Shown here one piece after another: positions 16,782 to 25,768 of a DNA stretch of 64,000 bases. The position numbers and the translations under genes were made by a program. This DNA is from Hungatella sp. (lineage in GTDB: Bacteria > Bacillota > Clostridia > Lachnospirales > Lachnospiraceae), in contig WASS01000029.1 in the NCBI GenBank assembly GCA_009712635.1, positions 62,001 through 126,000 of the forward strand, written 5' to 3'. The notes under the pieces were generated by a model. That model was given only the letters and a program-made list of their open reading frames with translations. It was not told the DNA's origin and made no database searches. The stretch's first letter is position 1, and each line of letters begins with the position of its first letter.

Positions 16782-18029
16782 ATGAAAAGAAAAAAACCAA
16801 AAATCAGATATTCGAAAGAAAAATTGAAGAAGGATCTGATTCAGCAGAAAAAAACTTTGAAGAATAATTTTCTTTTAAATGTTATGAGAGGCGATGTAAA
16901 GGATCTAAAGTATATAGAAGAAAATTTTGAACAGCTGGGCATCTTTATTAGCCAGAACGGTTTCCAAATTATCACAATTGAGTTTGATGGGGCAGTGGAT
17001 AATAATTCTGAGATAATTTTTTCTCGATTTATCATAAAAAATAGAGTGAAAAAAATATTATCCACTTATTTTTCTTTGCAGAGCGCAGAATTGCTGCATC
17101 GTATTTCCATGATAATTAATACTGATGAAAGTAGTATTATAATTGAGAAATTACAAAGCCAATTGCAGGCAGCCATTGAGCTCATTTATCATGATCATGG
17201 AATAAGATGTTTCATTGGCATTAGCCATATTCATAATAATATTAGTGAAATTCCAGATGCATATACAGAAAGCCTGGAAGCAGTTAGAAATGCCGCGATG
17301 CAGGAAGATATAAATATATTTTATGCAGCAGATGTAGAAAAACTGAGCAATCAATATGAATTTACCATTGAAAGTGAATATCGTTTGATAAATTACATTA
17401 AAACAAGTAATAAAGAACAGGCAATCAATATAATAGAAGATGTGGTTTATGAAAACACAAAGAATCACAATCTGAAAATAGGATATGTTCAGTGCTTAAT
17501 GTTTGATATGGTGGGGGCAATTATAAGATCTGTAAAAGAGAAAGGCTTTTCGTCTATACCAGTTGAAAAAGACCCCATTCGTATTATGAAAGAATATACC
17601 AATATAGTAGAAATGAAACAGATACTTCTGGATTTCTGCTCTTATGCATGTGAATTGAACTTGTCGCGAAAAGAAACGCAGAAATACAGCATAGAAGAGG
17701 AAATCAATCAATATATTAAAGAAAATTATTTCAACCCGGATCTAAATGTTTCAATGCTTGGGGAAACGTTTCATCTGACTCCTGCATATTTATCAAAGAT
17801 TTACAAGAGTGAAACTGGAAACTCGTTATTATATGCAATTAATAGCATTCGGATTGAAGCCTCTAAAAAACTGTTAAATGAAACTGATTTATGTGTTAAT
17901 CAGATTTCACAACTGGTGGGATATCTCTATTGTAATGCCTTTATACGTTTTTTTAAGAAGCAGACAGGATTGACTCCCGGACAATACAAGAACCTGAATC
18001 AAAAGCAGAAAAAAACCTCTGATGAGTGA
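16782..18029 (+). CDS. AraC-family transcriptional regulator
   Basis: A 415-residue regulator without a receiver domain. The N-terminal ~300 residues include a segment (residues 130-190) resembling the middle domain of YesN-type regulators. The C-terminal ~100 residues are a two-helix-turn-helix AraC domain (LGETFHLTPAYLSKIYKSETGNSL, then QLVGYLYCNAFIRFFKKQTGLTPGQYK). It lies in one unit with the CBM9-like gene. It probably controls part of the glycan locus; the inducer is unknown. A strong terminator shared with the convergent DUF2264 gene follows. Confidence 0.88.
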   Translation: MKRKKPKIRYSKEKLKKDLIQQKKTLKNNFLLNVMRGDVKDLKYIEENFEQLGIFISQNGFQIITIEFDGAVDNNSEIIFSRFIIKNRVKKILSTYFSLQSAELLHRISMIINTDESSIIIEKLQSQLQAAIELIYHDHGIRCFIGISHIHNNISEIPDAYTESLEAVRNAAMQEDINIFYAADVEKLSNQYEFTIESEYRLINYIKTSNKEQAINIIEDVVYENTKNHNLKIGYVQCLMFDMVGAIIRSVKEKGFSSIPVEKDPIRIMKEYTNIVEMKQILLDFCSYACELNLSRKETQKYSIEEEINQYIKENYFNPDLNVSMLGETFHLTPAYLSKIYKSETGNSLLYAINSIRIEASKKLLNETDLCVNQISQLVGYLYCNAFIRFFKKQTGLTPGQYKNLNQKQKKTSDE

Positions 18030-18043
18030 TTTTTTCATGGTTA

Positions 18044-18086
18044 GACGCCCCCTGGTCTTTTAAGATTGAGACCAGGGGCGTTTTCT
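18044..18086. terminator. Bidirectional terminator
   Basis: A GC-rich stem, roughly 18044-18058 with 18069-18082 and one bulged C, is followed by TTTT. It lies between the convergent AraC and DUF2264 genes. Confidence 0.75.
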
Positions 18087-18088
18087 AA

Positions 18089-19924
18089 TTATTTATTTTC
18101 CAAAAGTGCCAGCAACATCTCTGCAGTCATTGGGACATGAGTAGGCAGCGCTTCTTTTGTTCCAGCATAGACAGCAGAAATAAGTCGGTGCTTACCAGGT
18201 TTCAGCTGTGACTGAATCATGGGTATGTAGGTTCTTGGATGGATCAGATTGCTGTTGCTATCTGCCTGGATAAAATGTGCTTCTCCTTCCCCGCTTAAAT
18301 CGTATATTCCACTGATATAATGGTAGCAGGTTTTTTCATTCTCGTCTTCAAAAGGACACTCAAAGATCAGATAGCCATTTTCAGCCTTTTGAGCTTCTGA
18401 AGGGATAAAATCTCCCTCCCTGTCAGCAGCTCTTGGAATGGAAAATCCACAGTCTGCTGCAAATAGAGGACGTTGGGTTTCAATATCATGAATACGATAA
18501 TGCCAGGGTAATCCAGGGAAAACGGTAGTTGTGACCGTTACGTCCGGCCATGGTTTCCAACGAGAGCGGATAAGTTCTTCATTTAATTCCATTAATTCAC
18601 AATTTCTTCTCACGCGGTAATAACTATCCTGTTCACTTAACGCTAACATGCTGTCAGGAGCATTTTGCGCAAGGTCATAATCGCCTCTTGGCACACTGAA
18701 TCCAAACACATTGGAGTAGACAAATTTTTCATATTTTGCTGCCATGTGAGCAGGCTCAAAGCCAGCATATTGCCCAGCGGTAAAGGCTGCTACATGATGT
18801 GGTTTTCTTACAAATACCATATGAGGATGAGGCATAACTCTTTTGTAGGATAAGGCAGGCAATGGTTCTTCTTTTGCCTGCCAGAAAGGATGGTTTTCTG
18901 ATAAGGCAAGTGGAAGAAAGGCTTTTAGTGACCAGGCGGGTGATCCAGGAGCATTATAAGATTCAGACATAACCAGATTTTCATAGCAATACCCAATGCT
19001 AAGAATACCGTCACGGCTAAATATAGGTTTCTGAAACCAGTTTCGAAGGTGCCTTAAAACAATTCCTTTCATAACACCATAGGAAAAGACCTCCACATCA
19101 TTAAGTGCCAGTGCACCCCAAAAAGCGCATTGTGCAAAACGATAAGTCAGACTTCTTCCGTAAGGGACGCAGTCACCGTCTTCCGAAAACCAATAGATGA
19201 AATCCTGAGCAAATATCTTAGCGCGCTCTATGTAAAGTTTGCTTCGAACAGGATCTTCCTTATTCATCAGATGTGCGTAAATTAAGGCGTAATAGTGCAT
19301 AGCAAAAGCAATATAATAATCTCTTTGTTCGGTTGCACCATCAGAATACCAGCCTTCCCCCAGATAATAAGTATCCAGAGCCTCTAATTCCTGTTTTATG
19401 CGTTCACTGTTATAAGGCATTCCAACATTTTTTAAACCAAGATTAACAAGAACGATAAAAAATCTCCAGTTGTTCTCCGGAACTTTATGATAGTTTACCT
19501 GAAAGAGCCAGTCTGCGAATCGAGTCTGCTCTTCTTTGGAGAGCGGATAAAAAATTTGCTCAGGTGCCATACAAAGGGCAAGTCCTAATACAGCAGTTTC
19601 TACTGTTTTTTGATCATAATCCTCAATGTCGCCCCAATATTCCGGGGAGGAAGGATCGGTTCCATAACGGATCGCATTGTGGTAAATGAGCCAGATATCA
19701 TCTGCAAAACCTCCTGCAGCTGCAGGAACCAGCCCCCAGAGAGGTCTGGCAAGTGCTTCCATATTAGCAGTACGACTTACGGCCCACGTACCGGTATTAC
19801 CTAAAACCAGCTGTGTGTTCCTGTCAGAATAATATGGGATCAGAGGATGAACAATTGTTTCTAAAGCTTTCACTAAATCTTGACGGGTCTGTAAAGGATT
19901 ATCTTGAATCGGTAAATTTTGCAT
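18089..19924 (-). CDS. DUF2264 domain protein, probable carbohydrate-active
   Basis: A 611-residue protein recognised as DUF2264 from its N-terminal half (LWGLVPAAAGG, GDIEDYDQKTVETAVLGLAL, VPENNWRFFIVLVNLGLK, WYSDGATEQRDYY). The fold is expected to be an alpha/alpha toroid like GH88/GH105 hydrolases and some polysaccharide lyases, with a C-terminal beta-rich region. No signal peptide. Members of this family often sit beside GH88, GH105 and sulfatase genes, but no activity can be claimed from sequence. The ATG has GGAGG upstream. It lies 96 bases downstream of the AraC/cupin regulator on the same strand. Confidence 0.85.
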   Translation of the reverse strand: MQNLPIQDNPLQTRQDLVKALETIVHPLIPYYSDRNTQLVLGNTGTWAVSRTANMEALARPLWGLVPAAAGGFADDIWLIYHNAIRYGTDPSSPEYWGDIEDYDQKTVETAVLGLALCMAPEQIFYPLSKEEQTRFADWLFQVNYHKVPENNWRFFIVLVNLGLKNVGMPYNSERIKQELEALDTYYLGEGWYSDGATEQRDYYIAFAMHYYALIYAHLMNKEDPVRSKLYIERAKIFAQDFIYWFSEDGDCVPYGRSLTYRFAQCAFWGALALNDVEVFSYGVMKGIVLRHLRNWFQKPIFSRDGILSIGYCYENLVMSESYNAPGSPAWSLKAFLPLALSENHPFWQAKEEPLPALSYKRVMPHPHMVFVRKPHHVAAFTAGQYAGFEPAHMAAKYEKFVYSNVFGFSVPRGDYDLAQNAPDSMLALSEQDSYYRVRRNCELMELNEELIRSRWKPWPDVTVTTTVFPGLPWHYRIHDIETQRPLFAADCGFSIPRAADREGDFIPSEAQKAENGYLIFECPFEDENEKTCYHYISGIYDLSGEGEAHFIQADSNSNLIHPRTYIPMIQSQLKPGKHRLISAVYAGTKEALPTHVPMTAEMLLALLENK

Positions 19925-20020
19925 GGAGTGCCTCCGTTTAAATAATTATATTAATTATAATCTTTTTCACCCCAGCATGTATATGTACTATATAATGAAT
20001 CAATGAACAAAAATAAGCCT

Positions 20021-20914
20021 CTATGCCTTTTCGGAGAGAGAACGTATGGAGGAGGCGTATTCGGTGGGAGTCATTCCGGTGAATTTCTTGAACTGCCTGG
20101 TAAAGTAGTGAATGGAGCTATACCCCAGGCAGTCTGAAATTTCAGTGAAGTTCATCTGGTTGTTGCGGATTAATTGTTTGGCCGCTTCTGTTTTCTTATT
20201 TAAGAAAAAATCGATGACGCCACAGCCGTGGGCTTCCCGGAATATTTTCTGAAGCTGGGACCGCCCGATCAAATTGTCACGGCAGATGGATTCAATGGTG
20301 AGATGCTCTCTTAAATGTTCTTCCATGTAGCGGACGATCCGGTTATGGATATCTCCATGGATTCGGCTCTCTGCCGGGCTATCCGTAAGAATCTGCTCCG
20401 GATTGGAAATGTATTTACGGTAGAGGTGGATAATCAGCTCTTCCAGATAATTACCGATGAGCTGTTCCGCGCCAAAGGAAGCGACGGGCTGCCTGACAAG
20501 TTCTTGCTGGTAGGGATCGTCGAGCCTTCCGGTAAATGCGTTGCGGGCTTCTATGATAATCTGGGCAAGGAGAGCTGCTTCCGTTTCCTGGACGGAAAGA
20601 ACTTTTCCTTTCAATGCTTTCATACAGGGAGAATTACATTCAAATCCCACTACAACCAGGTTGGGGGCAATCGTCCCATTGGTCAGTATGTTATGGAATT
20701 CCCCTGGACTGTGGAAGATGATGTTTCCCCTCTTTAAAGGGATCTGTTTCCCGTCTGCCACCACGTCAATGACTCCCTTGTCAACGCAGACAAATTCCCA
20801 GAAGTCATGGCTTTCGCCGGGAAAAGTAAAATTGCTCATGTATTCAAAATAGTGAACAGTTATAATCTTTTTAATGACAGCGGAGGGACGGAGTGAAGTG
20901 CTTTTATAGGCCAT
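20021..20914 (-). CDS. AraC-family regulator with N-terminal cupin domain
   Basis: A 297-residue regulator. The N-terminal sugar-sensing cupin covers residues about 15-100 (FPGESHDFWEFVCVDKGVIDVVADGKQIPLKRGNIIFHSPGEFHNI). The C-terminal AraC domain has two HTH motifs (ESICRDNLIGRSQLQKIFREAHGCG and LGYSSIHYFTRQFKKFTGMTPTEY). The ATG has AAAGGA upstream. It is divergent from the HexNAc-salvage genes at 21079 and in line with DUF2264, so either or both could be its target. Confidence 0.9.
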   Translation of the reverse strand: MAYKSTSLRPSAVIKKIITVHYFEYMSNFTFPGESHDFWEFVCVDKGVIDVVADGKQIPLKRGNIIFHSPGEFHNILTNGTIAPNLVVVGFECNSPCMKALKGKVLSVQETEAALLAQIIIEARNAFTGRLDDPYQQELVRQPVASFGAEQLIGNYLEELIIHLYRKYISNPEQILTDSPAESRIHGDIHNRIVRYMEEHLREHLTIESICRDNLIGRSQLQKIFREAHGCGVIDFFLNKKTEAAKQLIRNNQMNFTEISDCLGYSSIHYFTRQFKKFTGMTPTEYASSIRSLSEKA

Positions 20915-21078
20915 GGGTTATCCTTTCTTTTGATGTTTGTTCTTAATTTTAGTATACCACATTCTCCTGTAAAAATAAAAGAAGAGTACGATTGTATAAA
21001 TAAAATAATAGATAGTGCAAATATTTTTTTAAATATATTCATTATACTGAGGATAGTAAATTTCAGGAGGTAACAGCA

Positions 21079-22008
21079 ATGAACGGAAAACCGGTTCTGG
21101 TGATTATGGCTGCAGGCATGGGCAGCCGTTATGGTGGATTAAAACAGATAGACTCTATCGATGCATATGGGAACAAGATTATTGATTATTCTATTTTTGA
21201 CGCAGTTCAGGCTGGATTCGAAAAGGTTGTTTTTATTATTAAGAAGGCCATTGAGAAAGAATTCAGGGAGAACATCGGAGACCGCATAGCGGCCCACGTG
21301 AAAGTGGAATATGTATACCAGGAGCTGGACCGGCTGCCGGCCGGATATCAGGTGCCGGAGGGACGGGTTAAGCCGTGGGGAACCGGTCATGCTATTTTAT
21401 GCTGCCAGGATGCGATTGACGGACCTTTTGCTGTGATCAATGCGGATGATTATTATGGAAAAAGTGCTTTTGTGTCTATATACAATCAGTTGTCTGAGAT
21501 TTCCGACGGTGAAAAGTATCAGTATACCATGGTAGGCTACCGCCTGTATAATACCCTGACAGAAAATGGTCATGTGGCAAGAGGCGTGTGCACCATCAGT
21601 GAAGAAGGAAAGCTTGTAGATATCCATGAACGCACCAGAATAGAAAAGCAGGGAGATAAGGCAAAATTTACAGAGGATGATGGCAAGACCTGGACAGAGC
21701 TGAGCGAGGACATTGTTGTTTCCATGAATATGTGGGGCTTTACGAAAAGTATAATCAAAGAGCTTGATGAGAGGTTTGCCGTTTTTTTGGATAAAGAACT
21801 TCCCGGAAATCCGTTAAAATGTGAATATTTCCTTCCTTTTGTGGTGGATGTACTGTTAAAGGAATATAAGGCGGAGGTTACCGTTTTGAAGAGCGTGGAC
21901 CGTTGGTACGGCGTCACTTACAAAGAAGATAAGGAAACAGTAGTGAATGCCATCAGGGAACTTAAGAAAACCGGTATTTATCCGGAAAGTCTGTGGGAGG
22001 AACAGTAA
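21079..22008 (+). CDS. Sugar-phosphate nucleotidyltransferase (NTP_transferase family)
   Basis: A 309-residue enzyme. The N-terminal nucleotide-binding signature is IMAAGMGSRYGGLKQIDSI, and the metal-binding Asp pair is visible in AVINADDYYG. The kinase and epimerase downstream suggest it makes a UDP-sugar from a hexosamine 1-phosphate, the step done by LnpC in the bifidobacterial lacto-N-biose pathway. That specificity is inferred from context, because the fold is RmlA-like rather than LnpC-like. The TAA stop overlaps the next gene's ATG by one base, so translation is coupled. Confidence 0.85.
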   Translation: MNGKPVLVIMAAGMGSRYGGLKQIDSIDAYGNKIIDYSIFDAVQAGFEKVVFIIKKAIEKEFRENIGDRIAAHVKVEYVYQELDRLPAGYQVPEGRVKPWGTGHAILCCQDAIDGPFAVINADDYYGKSAFVSIYNQLSEISDGEKYQYTMVGYRLYNTLTENGHVARGVCTISEEGKLVDIHERTRIEKQGDKAKFTEDDGKTWTELSEDIVVSMNMWGFTKSIIKELDERFAVFLDKELPGNPLKCEYFLPFVVDVLLKEYKAEVTVLKSVDRWYGVTYKEDKETVVNAIRELKKTGIYPESLWEEQ

Positions 22009-23117
22009 TGGGAGACGCACAATGTAAAAAGATTGGAGAGGCCATCAGTCTGCTGGCTTTCCAGGGAGAAATGATTTCATGTGAGCGCTATGGAAACGGT
22101 CATATTAATGATACGTTTCGTCTGGTCTGTATGGACAGGGGAGCCATAAAGCCTTACATCATCCAGAGAATCAATCATAAGGTATTTAAGGATCCTGTGT
22201 CTCTTATGAAAAACATCTCAGGTGTCACTTCATTTCTGCGTGAAACGATTATAGCCCAGGCTGGGGATCCGGACCGGGAGACGTTAAATATTGTAAAGGC
22301 ACGGGACGGAAAGGATTACTGTCAGGACAGCGACGGAAATTATTGGAGAGGGTACCTTTTTATAGAGGGGGCTACCACCTATGATAAGGTGAGAAATCCG
22401 GAAGACTTTTACCAGAGCGGCAGAGCCTTCGGTCGTTTCCTGTGCAGACTGGGAGAATACCCCGCTGAAGAGCTGACGGAAACCATCTTAAATTTCCACA
22501 ATACGCCGGTTCGCCTGCAAGCTTTTAAAGAAGCGGTTAAAGCAGATGTCTGTAACCGGGCACAGCTTGTCAGCAAAGAAATAAATTTTGTACTGGACAG
22601 GGAGAGGGAGGCAGATACTGCAATGAAGCTGCTGCGGGAAGGCAGGCTGCCGCTCCGTGTAACTCACAATGACACCAAGCTTAACAATATCATGATCGAT
22701 GACCAGAGTGGTGAGGCTTTGTGTGTTATTGATTTAGATACCATTATGCCGGGACTGTCTATCTTTGATTTCGGTGATGCCATCCGGTTCGGAGCCAATA
22801 CAGCGGAAGAGGATGATCCAGATTCCAGTAAAGCGTCCTTATCCCTGGAATTGTTTGAAATCTATACGAAAGGCTATATGGAAGGCTGCAAAGAGGTATT
22901 GACGGCAGAGGAAAGAACAATGCTGCCTATGGGTGCCAAATTAATGACTTATGAATGCGGTATGCGTTTCTTAACGGATTTCCTTCAGGGGGATACCTAT
23001 TTCCACACCAGCAGGGATAACCACAACTTAGATCGCGCAAGAACCCAGTTTGCTCTGGTAGCAGATATGGAGAAAAAGTGGGTGGAGATGGAAGAAATTA
23101 TTAATAAATATCAATAA
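22008..23117 (+). CDS. Aminoglycoside-phosphotransferase-fold sugar kinase, probable N-acetylhexosamine 1-kinase
   Basis: A 369-residue kinase of the APH fold. The catalytic loop is LRVTHNDTKLNNIMID and the metal-binding segment VIDLDTIMPGLSIFDFGDAIRFG, both as in NahK (LnpB). NahK phosphorylates GlcNAc or GalNAc at C1 with ATP. N-terminal features RYGNGHINDTF and IIQRINHKVFK also match that group. The ATG at 22008 has GGGAGG eight bases upstream and overlaps the previous stop. The neighbours fit a route from free HexNAc to UDP-HexNAc. NahK specificity is inferred by resemblance and not proven. Confidence 0.82.
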   Translation: MGDAQCKKIGEAISLLAFQGEMISCERYGNGHINDTFRLVCMDRGAIKPYIIQRINHKVFKDPVSLMKNISGVTSFLRETIIAQAGDPDRETLNIVKARDGKDYCQDSDGNYWRGYLFIEGATTYDKVRNPEDFYQSGRAFGRFLCRLGEYPAEELTETILNFHNTPVRLQAFKEAVKADVCNRAQLVSKEINFVLDREREADTAMKLLREGRLPLRVTHNDTKLNNIMIDDQSGEALCVIDLDTIMPGLSIFDFGDAIRFGANTAEEDDPDSSKASLSLELFEIYTKGYMEGCKEVLTAEERTMLPMGAKLMTYECGMRFLTDFLQGDTYFHTSRDNHNLDRARTQFALVADMEKKWVEMEEIINKYQ

Positions 23118-23137
23118 GGAAAGAAAGGGGATAACGG

Positions 23138-24154
23138 ATGAAAATACTGGTGACAGGGGGTGCCGGATATATCGGCAGCCATACCTGCGTAGAACTTTTA
23201 GAGCGGGGATATGATGTGGTTGTGGTGGACAATCTGTCGAACTCTTCAAGCGTATCATTAAAGAGAGTGGAAGCAATTACCGGCAGGCAGGTGACTTTTT
23301 ATAAGGCAGATCTTCTGGACGGAGACGCGCTGGAAGAGATATTTAATAAAGAAGCAATTGAGGCAGTAATCCATTTTGCGGGCTTAAAGGCAGTGGGGGA
23401 ATCAGTCTCAAAACCCTTGGAATATTACCATAACAACATCACCGGAACTCTTGTTTTGTGTGAGATCATGAGAGCTCATGGGATAAAAAAGATCATTTTT
23501 AGCTCTTCAGCAACTGTGTATGGAGATCCGGCCTTTGTTCCCATCACAGAGAAATGTCCGAGGGGGAGCATCACCAATCCCTATGGACAGACAAAGGGGA
23601 TGCTGGAACAGATTCTCACGGATCTTCATACTGCGGATCCAGAGTGGAACGTTATTATACTTCGCTACTTTAATCCAGTGGGAGCACACAATAGCGGGCT
23701 GATCGGTGAGGATCCAACGGGAATTCCCAATAACCTGGCCCCCTACATCACTCAGGCTGCTGTAGGGAAGCTTAGAGAAGTCAGTGTTTTTGGCAATGAT
23801 TACAACACGCCAGACGGTACAGGGGTCAGGGATTATATCCATGTAGTGGATCTGGCTCTGGGTCATGTTAAGGCTCTAGAGAAACTTTCTTCCCAGGATT
23901 CCCGGGTCAGGATTTATAATCTTGGAACTGGACGTGGATACAGCGTGCTTCAGATGATAGAAGCATTCTCAAAGGCATGGGGAAAACCTATCCCTTATTC
24001 CATCAGACCGCGCCGTTCTGGAGACATCGGAGAATGCTTCGCAGATGTTTCCCTTGCGAAAGAAGAACTTGGCTGGGAAGCGGAGCGGGGGATCGAAGAA
24101 ATGTGTAAGGATTCTCTGCGTTGGCAGATTGGTAATCCGGAGGGGTACCGCTGA
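23138..24154 (+). CDS. galE: UDP-glucose 4-epimerase
   Basis: A 338-residue short-chain dehydrogenase-type epimerase. The N-terminal NAD-binding motif is [17 protein letters not shown], the catalytic Ser-Tyr-Lys set is FSSSATVYG plus [11 protein letters not shown], and [14 protein letters not shown] is the GalE-specific stretch. It interconverts UDP-glucose and UDP-galactose, and in many bacteria the N-acetyl forms as well. It is the last gene of the trio beginning at 21079, where conversion of UDP-GalNAc to UDP-GlcNAc would make sense. Confidence 0.95.
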   Translation: MKILVTGGAGYIGSHTCVELLERGYDVVVVDNLSNSSSVSLKRVEAITGRQVTFYKADLLDGDALEEIFNKEAIEAVIHFAGLKAVGESVSKPLEYYHNNITGTLVLCEIMRAHGIKKIIFSSSATVYGDPAFVPITEKCPRGSITNPYGQTKGMLEQILTDLHTADPEWNVIILRYFNPVGAHNSGLIGEDPTGIPNNLAPYITQAAVGKLREVSVFGNDYNTPDGTGVRDYIHVVDLALGHVKALEKLSSQDSRVRIYNLGTGRGYSVLQMIEAFSKAWGKPIPYSIRPRRSGDIGECFADVSLAKEELGWEAERGIEEMCKDSLRWQIGNPEGYR

Positions 24155-24167
24155 AAGATAGAATAAA

Positions 24168-24195
24168 TAGACAGTTATATTATTTGTGTTATAAT
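24168..24195 (+). promoter_or_regulatory. Promoter of the GNAT acetyltransferase gene
   Basis: TAGACA (24168-24173) and a perfect TATAAT (24190-24195) are separated by 16 bp, with the transcript start expected about 40 bases before the gene. Confidence 0.65.
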
Positions 24196-24242
24196 ATAGA
24201 GTAGGTATTATGAACGCATAAAATATTTAAATGGAGGTTCTT

Positions 24243-24776
24243 ATGTTTTTTTCCGATTTAAATACGGATAGATTGCTGTTAAAAAACATATCGGGTGAAG
24301 ATAGAGATTTTGTTTTTAGTCAGTTTTCCGATCGGGTTGTTAACAGATACTTATTCGATGCAGAGCCATTAAGTACCATTGAAGGCGCTGATAAAATAAT
24401 TAACATGTTTTTGCAAACAGAACCGAGAACTCACCATCGTTGGGTTTTAATTAGAAAAACAGACAAAGTAAAAATGGGAACATGTGGCTTTCATTGTTGG
24501 GATATTAACAAAAATGTTTGTGATGTGGGTTATGACCTTAAAGAAGAATATTGGGGAAATGGTTACATGCAAGAGGCTTTGAATGCTATTATTATATTCG
24601 CCAAAAGCAACATGAAAATTAAGGAGATAAACGCATGCATCTACCCTGAAAATATGAAGTCAGTTGCAATTGCTGAAAGGCTTGGTTTTGAATTTTCAGG
24701 TAAAAAGAAAATTGAGCACTTTCAAGATAGTGAATATCTTCACCATATATATACTTTGGACTGTACTACTTTGTAA
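24243..24776 (+). CDS. GNAT-family N-acetyltransferase (RimJ/RimL type)
   Basis: A 177-residue acetyltransferase. Family signs are TDRLLLKNIS near the start, the acetyl-CoA-binding region DVGYDLKEEYWGNGYMQEAL around residues 90-115, and NMKSVAIAERLGFEFSGK towards the end. The acceptor (ribosomal protein N-terminus, small amine or antibiotic) cannot be told. The ATG at 24243 is preferred over an in-frame ATG at 24231 because GGAGG lies between them. It is a single-gene unit with its own promoter and terminator. Confidence 0.88.
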   Translation: MFFSDLNTDRLLLKNISGEDRDFVFSQFSDRVVNRYLFDAEPLSTIEGADKIINMFLQTEPRTHHRWVLIRKTDKVKMGTCGFHCWDINKNVCDVGYDLKEEYWGNGYMQEALNAIIIFAKSNMKIKEINACIYPENMKSVAIAERLGFEFSGKKKIEHFQDSEYLHHIYTLDCTTL

Positions 24777-24808
24777 AAATATGTATTTATGTTTAATTTC
24801 TAGTTACG

Positions 24809-24852
24809 AGACCGTTTATTCTCAGGATATCAGAGAATGACCGGTCTTTTTT
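24809..24852 (+). terminator. Terminator after the acetyltransferase gene
   Basis: An imperfect stem (24809-24823 with 24833-24847) closes with AGACCG/CGGTCT and runs into six T residues. Confidence 0.7.
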
Positions 24853-24975
24853 ACGAAATAATGTATTAGATGCTTTTGTCATAGCCAGACTAAGCAGATT
24901 GCATTGAAACGTGAACTGATATATAATTGTATATAGTAGAAATGGTTTCAGCTCATTTTAGCCTGGAGGTATAAA

Positions 24976-25104
24976 ATGGGGAAGAAAAAACGAGAACATA
25001 TTGTCTTTGATCAAATGTTAAAGCGAAAGAAACAGATACCCATTTCAAAAATAAACAAAATCGTTAAAAAAGGTAAGGGTAGAAGTAAGTATGAATATAT
25101 TTGA
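24976..25104 (+). CDS. Small basic protein of 42 residues
   Basis: An ATG-started frame of 42 codons with GGAGG six bases upstream. The product is very basic (about 16 Lys/Arg, including KKKR and KRKK), begins MGKKKREHIVFDQ and ends GRSKYEYI. Its 3' end overlaps the first 14 bases of the uracil-DNA-glycosylase-family gene in another frame, so the two are probably translationally coupled. I do not recognise a family. The lysine-rich composition would suit nucleic-acid binding, which is only a guess. Confidence 0.6.
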   Translation: MGKKKREHIVFDQMLKRKKQIPISKINKIVKKGKGRSKYEYI

Positions 25105-25669
25105 AAAAATTAAACAGGAAATCATGGCTGACCCCATGAATGAATCCTACACAAAAATGGGTATTCCCCCAATATTTAAAGCCTCAGCAGATGCACGCAT
25201 TGCCATAGTGGGGCAGGCACCGGGACGTAAAGCGGAAGCAACTCAATTGTTTTGGAATGACTTAAGTGGAGATCGATTAAGAGAGTGGCTGGGGGTATCC
25301 AGAGAGATATTCTATAATACAAACCGAATCGCTCAATTGCCTATGGATTTCTATTATCCGGGAAAAGCAAAAACTGGTGATGCACCTCCAAGAAAAGGTT
25401 TCGCAGAAAAGTGGCATCCACGTTTGCTGGAGGAGATGCCAGATATTGAAATCATTATTCTAATCGGCAGCTATTCACAAAAGTATTATTTAAATGTAAG
25501 ACGTGAGAAAAGTTTAACGGAGACAGTACGTAATTTTCAAAATTATTTACCTGAATATTTTCCATTGGTACACCCTTCTCCTTTAAATCTGGGGTGGCTC
25601 AAGCAAAATCCGTGGTATGAAGGTGATGTTTTACCCGTTTTAAAAGAAATTGTTCATAAGAACTTATAA
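25091..25669 (+). CDS. Uracil-DNA glycosylase family protein
   Basis: A 192-residue protein of the uracil-DNA-glycosylase superfamily. The active-site-like motif is IAIVGQAPGRKAEATQ near residue 35 and the C-terminal DNA-intercalation-loop region LVHPSPLNLGWLKQNPW near 160. It lacks the four Fe-S cysteines of families 4 and 5. The length suits the short UDG-like branch found in Firmicutes. It probably acts on damaged or uracil-containing DNA; exact activity is not known. It is co-transcribed with the small basic ORF upstream. Confidence 0.85.
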   Translation: MNIFEKIKQEIMADPMNESYTKMGIPPIFKASADARIAIVGQAPGRKAEATQLFWNDLSGDRLREWLGVSREIFYNTNRIAQLPMDFYYPGKAKTGDAPPRKGFAEKWHPRLLEEMPDIEIIILIGSYSQKYYLNVRREKSLTETVRNFQNYLPEYFPLVHPSPLNLGWLKQNPWYEGDVLPVLKEIVHKNL

Positions 25670-25683
25670 ATCTTAACACCTCG

Positions 25684-25726
25684 AAAGAGCCAGCCTTTCC
25701 TTAGCAATGGAAGGCTGGCTCTTTTT
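25684..25726 (+). terminator. Strong rho-independent terminator
   Basis: A perfect stem of about 16 bp (25684-25700 with 25709-25724) with a short loop and a T run. It faces the 3' end of the minus-strand response regulator as well. Confidence 0.85.
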
Positions 25727-25768
25727 AAATACGCTTCCATTTATCAAATACGCTCTATGAACAATTAG

